A stretch of DNA of 13,081 nucleotides, from contig MLAK01000325.1 of NCBI GenBank assembly GCA_001839685.1, forward strand, positions 235,139 through 248,219, read 5' to 3'. The notes under the pieces were generated by a model. The model searched no databases. It was not told the DNA's origin and saw nothing but the letters and a program-made list of their open reading frames with translations. Below are positions 8,301-13,081 of this stretch, piece by piece. The stretch's first letter is position 1. The number at the start of each line of letters is the position of its first letter. The DNA is from Tritrichomonas foetus (taxonomy: Eukaryota > Parabasalia > Tritrichomonadida > Tritrichomonadidae). A program made the translations under genes and the position numbers.

Positions 8301-9161
8301 TTGAGTTTTATGTGCTTTTTTATTTTTGTGTTCTTTTCGTGTTGAATATTCTTTAATATCCTTAAAATCAACTTCTTCTTCATTGTTGTTTGATTTTGGT
8401 TTTGATTTTTGGTTTTTCTTATTCTTTGGGTTTTTATTTTCTTCAAGAATATTATGAATATTTTTTATAAGTTCATTACATTGGCAAAAAAGTGAACAAG
8501 TTGATTTTTCTTCATCAGAAATACTTTTTGCTAGTATGCATGATTTTAACCAAATTTGATAAAAATTATTTATTGGAGAGAAAAAATCTTCGTTTTTTTC
8601 TAAATTGGAAATATTTACATATGAAAAATCTTTTTCATCTTTCTTTTTAATATTTTTATCGAATTTTAAACAATAGTTTTGAATATCTTTTTTAGTATAG
8701 CTTAATTTGTCGAGATTCAAAATCAATTTTTTAAATATAGCCTCTTTATTTTCGATTTTTTCATTAATTTCTTTCAAATATTTTCCTATCTCTTCGACGA
8801 AAAATTCATAATCATTAGAATCTGAATTTGAATTAAATGAATGGAGAATATTCTTAGCTTCAGCTTGTAATTCTTTTTTTAATTTTTTTAATGTTTTTGG
8901 TGCTTTAATTCGAAAAATTTGCATGTCCAAAATATTGTAATCTTTGAATAATGTTGGAAATGAAATCAAATCAGATAAAATTGCAACAACTTCATTACCA
9001 ACAATTTCTGTTGATATTGTCATAACGAGAACTCCTCCACCTTGAATAACAATGAATATTTGACCTGTTGGAGATTGAACGATTGGATCATCATCAAAAT
9101 AAACTGCTGATATTGGACCATTATTTAATGCACCAATTCTAAAAAAATTTTTCATTTTCAT
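5397..9161 (-). CDS. VPS18: VPS18-like protein, body: beta-propeller with Lys-rich inserts, then alpha-solenoid
   Basis: Open frame of 1,254 codons. Residues 1-60 (ISAVYFDDDPIVQSPTGQIF and a Gly-rich turn after it) match the Pep3/Vps18 propeller blade with its '(S)TGxI' element. The frame is already open upstream (to 9281), so Met at 9161 is probably internal, not the true start. Lys/Asn/Glu-rich low-complexity or coiled-coil inserts occupy about 240-400, 525-615 and 840-895. Propeller-like strands resume around 615-800 (for example IKIIDRSN, then LAMTKYQHLSAFFLLVVYAV near the family's 'TEYHxLLL' position). The rest, about 900-1254, is helical; its end (YDKTLAIYRSIKHSVQAAQL and AVALDVVLD) fits the clathrin-heavy-chain-type repeat of VPS18. 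It stops at TGA in place of a residue in the 'LWLxIA'-like helix. VPS18 identity rests mainly on both ends; the middle alone would be hard to assign. Confidence 0.65.
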   Translation of the reverse strand: MKMKNFFRIGALNNGPISAVYFDDDPIVQSPTGQIFIVIQGGGVLVMTISTEIVGNEVVAILSDLISFPTLFKDYNILDMQIFRIKAPKTLKKLKKELQAEAKNILHSFNSNSDSNDYEFFVEEIGKYLKEINEKIENKEAIFKKLILNLDKLSYTKKDIQNYCLKFDKNIKKKDEKDFSYVNISNLEKNEDFFSPINNFYQIWLKSCILAKSISDEEKSTCSLFCQCNELIKNIHNILEENKNPKNKKNQKSKPKSNNNEEEVDFKDIKEYSTRKEHKNKKAHKTQEEKTQNEPKNQDITEKDFDKDLNKLLKTKYMKIKEVFDSIKLKLKEFVEKPDTIINATIRKDIKIKDLIQKLQEKEQNIHQITKKMNDLHTTIIEFYNDNKFDLNKKLPLNSGTKFSHNTDPYCLNSFMFEKGMNDLKILIDGLKFKASKLIDAEKSLKSFVSHSRCIFEREKNEKDNFMIYNYLVFLAEDRIIRAYSKESPAAILTKLREKYHSNKNYENGKLTDFEYFYEIQIKPNKKDQDYIQTQGHNSSSKAQKKSGKKPKEKAKNAKEKYQISEQTTGKDKGKSNEKMKKEVIEKNKMQKTTTNKKAESKNMKTFTIDKKSKLIFKPPKFCPTIKLPSFYVVRYDKNDDVCKCVVIKFSDNKKEDPIVIQDYPKYQFMKQMKLNYYQITPSGMVIVQSRFGPNFGIAYEVSSFIMEEKYVDNQEIGKCLWKQDIEDYSVLPILSAHISPKSGLIIYNSMNIKIIDRSNADKESFDRLLQINNSIMIRKARKHLAMTKYQHLSAFFLLVVYAVNQWLKAESKPINEESEENSIVPILLNQSPDPISSQNHAKYKVESQTHIKTPNKTKTKNSTYKNKDKLTSSTNNEIKNPNHKDNEQLNEKSPKLDIDQAKKAVDDLILSAPCSKMRVYLFLLNEEELNEKINFVLTKKENDGKLLNKFRQFRIEFLQTYVLRSINPKFTRQLSALFLMILDEKIQDYVFNSTDEKLINIKQFTKDYLSVLPSMDSALYITKCYPILDATSFVYDTYDFESLNYNKTQVLTEKALSKIQTYLITANYDHMINSINSIVDLYSFCFTKDNTNISNWREIDDMLRYVTQFAIEFNQQYDIAFKRLEKENKSLPNCPSTIISLFIYMKYKNLETKPITDYLVKYYKGKPEAKNDLLYSIYVSLNDSKEMEILQCRYDKTLAIYRSIKHSVQAAQLLTQQEMSAVALDVVLDSKSPVSAIKLATTMNDENKSLYLI

Positions 9162-9184
9162 TTTAATATCAAGAAAAAATATTG

Positions 9185-9478
9185 TCAGATCAACCGTTTC
9201 AATAATAAAACGTGTTCCACTCTTATTAGTCCAAAATCCTTTTGGTGTTGAATCGGTATCAAGTTGAACAGAAAGGTGGGTTCATATCCAATATGCTCAT
9301 AATAATCAAAAATTTTATTTTTGCTAAGAACCCAGAATCTTTTATCGTCAATATGACATTGAACGATAGCTGATCTCTTTTCATACTCAAATGATTTCAT
9401 TTGTATTTTGATTTCATTGGGTTTCATCAAGAGAATTTGTGACAATTTTTTTTTTCTGTGTAAAGCATTTAAAGTCAT
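9185..9478 (-). CDS. VPS18: N-terminal segment of VPS18-like protein, frame lost near 9262-9281
   Basis: ATG at 9476-9478 opens a 97-codon frame. About 65-70 codons are plausible N-terminal VPS18 sequence (charged start, then a beta-rich part with WVLSKNKIFDYYEHIGYEP); the remainder (Leu/Ile/Arg-rich, ending LLLKRLI) looks like out-of-frame reading. The overlapping frame that is open from 9281 reads LDTDSTPKGFWTNKSGTRFI followed by a strand, which is the 'D..G.hlii' blade expected in Pep3/Vps18 and runs straight into the body segment. The transition must therefore sit between the TGA of the second frame (9282-9284) and about 9262. Two TCA-pyrimidine-A motifs sit 14 and 19 bases before this ATG, supporting it as the true start. 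Confidence 0.6.
   Translation of the reverse strand: MTLNALHRKKKLSQILLMKPNEIKIQMKSFEYEKRSAIVQCHIDDKRFWVLSKNKIFDYYEHIGYEPTFLFNLIPIQHQKDFGLIRVEHVLLLKRLI
9262..9284 (-). other. Frameshift site in the VPS18-like gene
   Basis: Upstream reading ends its family-like sequence at GYEP; the other frame becomes open immediately after a TGA at 9282-9284 and gives family-like sequence. The change corresponds to a missing base (or two extra bases) around the CCCACCTTT stretch on the minus strand. No X-XXY-YYZ slippery heptamer is present in the upstream frame. Confidence 0.65.
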
Positions 9479-9489
9479 TTAGAAAGATA

Positions 9490-9499
9490 TGTGATATGA
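9490..9499 (-). promoter_or_regulatory. Two trichomonad-like initiator (Inr) motifs before the VPS18-like ATG
   Basis: Read on the minus strand the sequence is TCATA followed directly by TCACA, both matching the TCA-pyrimidine-(T/A) initiator established for Trichomonas vaginalis. The A of each would lie 19 and 14 bases before the ATG at 9478, the short leader length typical of trichomonads. A five-base match in AT-rich DNA is weak alone; the spacing is what supports it. Confidence 0.4.
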
Positions 9500-9556
9500 A
9501 AAATGATGACATGTTAGGTCAAAATTTGTTCATCATTTTATCGTTATGAGATACAC

Positions 9557-9581
9557 ATTTTCAATGAGTATCATTGAAAAT
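9557..9581. repeat. Perfect hairpin, 11-bp arms, 3-base loop
   Basis: ATTTTCAATGA at 9557-9567 is the exact reverse complement of TCATTGAAAAT at 9571-9581, separated by GTA. It lies in the gap between the two divergent genes and may be a dimeric-protein binding site or an RNA hairpin in a leader. Confidence 0.6.
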
Positions 9582-9675
9582 TCTTTGAGATATTTGACCT
9601 TTCCTGTATAAAGCTGTCGATAAAATTATTCACCTCTTTTAGCGTCAAATAAATTCAGATAACTTTTTGATTTAA

Positions 9676-9716
9676 TGATCGAAAATGTTTCACAATATTG
9701 TGAATTTGGACGATCA
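9676..9716. promoter_or_regulatory. Perfect 16-bp palindrome inside a wider dyad
   Basis: TTCACAATATTGTGAA (9689-9704) is a perfect palindrome. Outside it TGATCG (9676-9681) mirrors CGATCA (9711-9716), at 7 and 6 bases from the core, giving a 41-bp near-symmetric element 30-70 bases before the Vps39-like ATG. Each arm of the core contains TCACA, an initiator-like motif reading in both directions. This is a candidate operator for a dimeric regulator or a bidirectional start element. Confidence 0.45.
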
Positions 9717-9745
9717 ATCTCTAGTTTTCGAATAAATATTTAAAC

Positions 9746-12523
9746 ATGTCTCTAACTCCTCACTCGATTCAGTGTCCAATCGATCCATCATTCGTTAAAG
9801 GTATTTGCGAATTTAGAAATACGATTTATGTCGCTTATCCTCAGAGCATGGTTTTTCCACTCGTATATAATTCCCAATCAAGCGGTTCTCCATACGAAGC
9901 CCCAACCGAACAATTTCGTCTAACATTCGAAGAAAAAATTAAAGATGAGACTACACCAACCAATTACACTATCCATAATATGTTTTCAATTCAATCACCT
10001 GAATTAATGATTCTTCATTACTACAAATTGGATAAAGAAGGAAACGAAACCGTCCCCTCAAAAGTTGTTGTTGTTCCACACGAAATCGGGCCAAATGAAA
10101 TTCAAGATGAACTCGATTCTTTAATTCTATGCGACAACTGTTCAATCGTTGGAGTTTCTTTTCAAGACGAACGAAAAAATGACGACGAAAATATATATCC
10201 GTTACTTGTTACAGCGAATGGCAAGAAATTCACAGTTTATCGATTAGAATATGAAGAAGGTAAATCACAAACAGCCGATGATTATTTCAAGCCATTTATC
10301 ACAAAAGATACCCAGTCTTTAATCACCGCAATTGCCGTTACGAAAAATGCTGTTTGTTTCTATGGAAACAGTAAATATAGAACTTATTGGTTCCAAAACG
10401 ATTCATTTGCCGAGGTTTCATCAATTTATGTTGAGCATCCATTTTGCTTCCCATTGACAGATGATAACTTCCTTTTGGGTAATCCAAAATCAATGATTGT
10501 GTCGGGAAAACTCGGTGAAAAGTCATCTAACTCAATTAACTATAATAAAGGTTATGAGAATTTAATTCCTGCGAACAGGCCACGTGACATCATGATTTAT
10601 CAAAACCAAATCTATCAATTCTTCGAACAAGGCATTCTTGTTGGTAAGGTTGATCGTGAAACCAGTAATTCTGCTTTTCCATTTAAGCTTGTCTCAGTTC
10701 CAAAGGTCAAATTTGGCTGTCAACGATACGATCTTGCAGATATATTCCTTCTTACAGACGATGAAATGCTCACACTCGGTGGAGTCAGCTACGGCTCGAG
10801 ACTTGCAACAAGAGCGCTCGAAAGTGGAATTGATGTTGCTTTAACTTGTGTTCAAAGAATCACAAACGAAAAAGATCAGATGGACGTGATGGTTGACATG
10901 TTTAAAGACTTGTGGGTGCGTGATCCAAATGATCCAATGAAAGGAATGAAAGATATCCATGAAAATTTAGGAAAAGATGACTCAAGGCCATCTCAAAAAG
11001 TTCGTGAAAAGTATGCAAATGCAAAAGTTTACGCTATGAGACTTGTTTCAAACGTTTTATGGCGTGCTGATGCAAGAGAAATCCTTATGCTTTTCCCAGT
11101 TATTATGCTTTCCATTCCACTTGAAAAACGAGAACTTTTACATGGAACTCAACCAATTGAAGAACCAAGTAAAGAACTTCTTCAAGAACTTGGTAAGTTC
11201 TTACTTTTTACAAGTGATAACTATAAAATTTCAAATGATTCAACACTCACTGCACAATTACCAGTGATTGATACTGCACTTTTCGAATTTTATGCAATTC
11301 ATCATAAAACTCGTGAACTTGATAATTTCATGCGTGATCAAAATTCAATTGATTTACAATTAATTGTAAAGTTCTTCCAAGAAAATCAAAAGAAAATGCG
11401 TCTCTACCCAGCTTATGCTATTTTTAACACAAGAACTGATAAACCACAAGAAGCATTAAATATTTGGAGGACTTTAGATGCAAGAGATCCATCACACACT
11501 GGAAACTGGGCACTTGAAGCTTCTTACACACTCCGTGAAATATCCTCACCTAAAATTTTGAATCATCACCTTTCATGGGTGAAAGCTAGAGATATTTCAT
11601 CTGCAGTAAACGCATTTCTATATCCAAAAGTCGATGTAGAATTCGCTGTTAACTGGATTAAAGAAAACTGCAAGGAATATCTTGTTAAGTTCTATGATTA
11701 TTTAACTACACAAACCGATACACCACCAAAGCAGAATGTTATCGAATCAGTACTTAAGAAGTTCTGTAAATTACTTAAAAATATGGCACTTCCTGGCTTC
11801 GATGTACATCTTTTGACTTATAATCCAAAAGCAATTGCTGCTAAAGGACAACAACCAAAAGATGTTATTGATTTGTTTGCAACTGAACTTGCGAATAAAA
11901 TCGCACGTATCATTCGAACTATTAAAGAACCAAAAGATTATAACTTTATGCCATATGTTGAAATCATTCGAGAAGCAGGTTCACAACATAAATGGTTACT
12001 CTTTGAATTCTTCCAAATTGGTGAAATGTATGATTTGGCAATGGATGTTATTTTCACAGGAAAAGCAAACTTCAAAGAACTTGAAGATTTCTGCAGAAAT
12101 TCACCAAATCCAGACATTGCATTTAATGTTGCTTTCTCAAGAATGATCAAAGATGGAAAAGATGTTTTAGCTAATAACGCAGACTTCCTTATTCGTAATA
12201 TGGAATGGGTTAACTTTGAAGAGATGCTTGATTGGATTCCTGATAATATTCCACTCCACCAGATAGATAGTATCATTCAAACAGCATCAACATATTTAAT
12301 TCAGAAGGAACGTTTCATGACACTTAAAAATGACATTGCAATCTCGATGAAGAAAGAAGCTGATTATAAGCTTATTCAAGCGAGACTTAGAAACGTTGAA
12401 ATTCAACATCAAACAGTGTGTCAGGCTTGCCAACGTCCTGTTGGTAATGGTTGGGTCGCTGTGGCTCCAGATAATAGAGTATATCACATCACATGCAAAC
12501 CGAAATTGGCTCCAAGGAAGTGA
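9746..12523 (+). CDS. Vps39/TGFBRAP1 (Vps3)-like HOPS/CORVET subunit
   Basis: Encodes 925 residues, intact from ATG to TGA. Proteins of this family are the Rab-binding subunits of HOPS (Vps39, Rab7-side) or CORVET (Vps3/TGFBRAP1, Rab5-side) and tether endosomal and lysosomal membranes. The first about 370 residues are beta-rich and fit an N-terminal (CNH-like) propeller; from about 380 onward the protein is helical, compatible with the Vps39 domain 1 / clathrin-like repeat region. The decisive feature is the C-terminal zinc site C892-x2-C895-x18-H914-x2-C917 within VCQACQRPVGNGWVAVAPDN and the VYHITC that follows it, the same arrangement as at the end of Vps39 and TGFBRAP1. The length is close to that of the human proteins (roughly 860-890). 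No transmembrane segment is seen. It is divergent from, and probably works with, the VPS18-like neighbour. Vps39 versus Vps3 type cannot be decided by eye. Confidence 0.75.
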   Translation: MSLTPHSIQCPIDPSFVKGICEFRNTIYVAYPQSMVFPLVYNSQSSGSPYEAPTEQFRLTFEEKIKDETTPTNYTIHNMFSIQSPELMILHYYKLDKEGNETVPSKVVVVPHEIGPNEIQDELDSLILCDNCSIVGVSFQDERKNDDENIYPLLVTANGKKFTVYRLEYEEGKSQTADDYFKPFITKDTQSLITAIAVTKNAVCFYGNSKYRTYWFQNDSFAEVSSIYVEHPFCFPLTDDNFLLGNPKSMIVSGKLGEKSSNSINYNKGYENLIPANRPRDIMIYQNQIYQFFEQGILVGKVDRETSNSAFPFKLVSVPKVKFGCQRYDLADIFLLTDDEMLTLGGVSYGSRLATRALESGIDVALTCVQRITNEKDQMDVMVDMFKDLWVRDPNDPMKGMKDIHENLGKDDSRPSQKVREKYANAKVYAMRLVSNVLWRADAREILMLFPVIMLSIPLEKRELLHGTQPIEEPSKELLQELGKFLLFTSDNYKISNDSTLTAQLPVIDTALFEFYAIHHKTRELDNFMRDQNSIDLQLIVKFFQENQKKMRLYPAYAIFNTRTDKPQEALNIWRTLDARDPSHTGNWALEASYTLREISSPKILNHHLSWVKARDISSAVNAFLYPKVDVEFAVNWIKENCKEYLVKFYDYLTTQTDTPPKQNVIESVLKKFCKLLKNMALPGFDVHLLTYNPKAIAAKGQQPKDVIDLFATELANKIARIIRTIKEPKDYNFMPYVEIIREAGSQHKWLLFEFFQIGEMYDLAMDVIFTGKANFKELEDFCRNSPNPDIAFNVAFSRMIKDGKDVLANNADFLIRNMEWVNFEEMLDWIPDNIPLHQIDSIIQTASTYLIQKERFMTLKNDIAISMKKEADYKLIQARLRNVEIQHQTVCQACQRPVGNGWVAVAPDNRVYHITCKPKLAPRK

Positions 12524-13081
12524 AAACCCAAAAAATATTCATTATTTATTCATTATTTTCTGTCATCAATGAAATTAAAAAATATCATTACTAATTTACT
12601 GTCACTAATTAACTATTTTAAGTAATAAATCAAATATTTTATATTAAAGTATCTACTACTTTATTTAATTACCATCATTTTGTAATTTTCAGGAAACCTA
12701 ATTCTATGCGTCATTCGATGAATAAAGAAACTATCAAAGAGAAAATAGAATTGTTAATTTTCTGGAAAGTGAATCCATTTATCTTCTCGCATCTGCTCAT
12801 GCATTTTCAATCTTATAATAATATGAAAATGACACATTGAAACAAATTATGAAATTACTTCAGGTAGAATGGATTTTTTCACATATCTCATTTATGTCAG
12901 AATGATCAATCACCAAACTATCAAAAAATGTAATATAAAAATAATCATTATTATTTATTGGCTTTATTTTCTATGATAAAAATTGCAAATTTATTTGAAA
13001 AGATTTTGGCGATGGTCGATCGGATTTGGCCTCCTATATGAAAGGTTTACAAAGTGGTCCCCCAAAGGTTTGTGGGACCAC
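12524..13081. other. AT-rich 3' flank of the Vps39-like gene to the window end
   Basis: No gene, RNA gene or long repeat is visible in 558 bp. TAAA-containing polyadenylation-like sites are everywhere and none can be singled out. Composition changes in the last 70 bases, which are richer in G+C and end in an imperfect palindrome. Confidence 0.5.
13054..13081. repeat. 28-base imperfect palindrome at the window end
   Basis: GTGGTCCC (13054-13061) pairs exactly with GGGACCAC (13074-13081); inside, after one C/T mismatch, CAAA pairs with TTTG around a GG loop. It is the most G+C-rich hairpin in the window and occupies the very last bases, so what follows is not visible. It may be the edge of a repeat or a terminal inverted repeat. 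Confidence 0.6.

Larger units (their letters stand above)
4758..9478 (-). pseudogene. VPS18: VPS18-like HOPS/CORVET subunit gene, interrupted twice (whole locus)
   Basis: Three consecutive minus-strand segments read as one VPS18 (Pep3/deep orange) gene: propeller start, long propeller and alpha-solenoid body, and C-terminal RING. VPS18 proteins are core subunits of the HOPS and CORVET tethering complexes on endosomes and lysosomes. From 9281 down to 4758 everything is in a single frame apart from one TGA at 5397-5399; the first roughly 65 codons are in another frame, so a one-base loss (or two-base gain) must lie near 9262-9281. Nothing resembling a GTAYGT donor or ACTAAC branch/acceptor signal is seen at either break. 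The total of about 1,570 codons is much longer than the roughly 970 residues of human VPS18 because of lysine/asparagine-rich insertions. Intact coding between the breaks argues for a very young pseudogene or for sequence errors; the segments are described separately. Confidence 0.65.
9479..9745. promoter_or_regulatory. 267-bp divergent promoter region between VPS18-like and Vps39-like genes
   Basis: The two genes start from opposite strands with only 267 bp between their ATGs, so both promoters must lie here. The left side has two initiator-like motifs for the VPS18-like gene. The centre and right side contain a perfect hairpin (9557-9581) and a perfect 16-bp palindrome (9689-9704) flanked by TGATCG/CGATCA. 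For the Vps39-like gene the nearest TCA motif is TCAAT about 30 bases before the ATG, which has A instead of the pyrimidine of the trichomonad initiator. No TATA-type position can be assigned in such AT-rich sequence. Confidence 0.5.

Noticed and set aside
8261..8446. Minus-strand Lys-rich 61-codon frame and similar overlapping minus frames (for example 7421-7645)
   Set aside because: Out-of-frame readings of A-rich low-complexity parts of the VPS18-like gene.
9262..9300. Intron or programmed frameshift as the explanation for the first VPS18 break
   Set aside because: No GTAYGT-like donor, no ACTAAC-type acceptor and no X-XXY-YYZ slippery heptamer in the upstream frame.
10338..12487. Several small frames on both strands inside the Vps39-like gene
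   Set aside because: All lie within a long intact coding region and have no recognisable content.
1..13081. tRNA, rRNA, CRISPR array or bacterial-type operon
   Set aside because: No cloverleaf B-box-like sequence, no rRNA-like conserved block and no regular spaced repeats were seen; the gene content is eukaryotic.

Overview
The window is AT-rich protist nuclear DNA with long intron-free genes, short intergenic gaps and no bacterial-style operon signals. Eukaryotic endosomal tethering genes, a Mutator-like transposase and trichomonad-style initiator motifs (TCA-pyrimidine-A) close to one start codon suggest a parabasalid (trichomonad), for example a Tritrichomonas-like genome. This is an inference from style and content; no marker gene such as rRNA is present.

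Layout from left to right. Positions 319-2418 (+) hold an intact 699-residue Mutator-like (MULE) DDE transposase. Positions 2419-3793 hold AT-rich DNA with several small hairpins and two patches of unusually high G+C (3161-3230 and about 3590-3790) that look like foreign or repeat-derived sequence. Positions 3794-4555 (-) hold the N-terminal part of a membrane-anchored, molybdenum-cofactor-sulfurase/NifS-like PLP protein. It is cut off just before the segment that should carry the PLP lysine, exactly where the higher-G+C patch begins. Positions 4758-9478 (-) hold a very large VPS18-like gene (about 1,570 codons, C-terminal RING). It is split by one frameshift near 9262-9281 and one in-frame TGA at 5397-5399. 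Positions 9746-12523 (+) hold an intact 925-residue Vps39/TGFBRAP1(Vps3)-like protein ending in a CxxC...HxxC zinc site. The window closes with AT-rich sequence and, at its very last 28 bases, an imperfect palindrome.

How the genes relate. VPS18 is a core subunit of both the HOPS and CORVET membrane-tethering complexes, and Vps39/Vps3-type proteins are the Rab-binding subunits of the same complexes. Here the two genes lie head to head across only 267 bp, and that gap contains a perfect 11-bp-arm hairpin and a perfect 16-bp palindrome nested in a wider dyad. A shared, bidirectional control region for two partner subunits is the most attractive hypothesis in the window. The left third, by contrast, looks like a mobile-element and gene-decay zone. 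I saw no tRNA, rRNA, CRISPR array, spliceosomal intron signal or obviously new multi-gene system.
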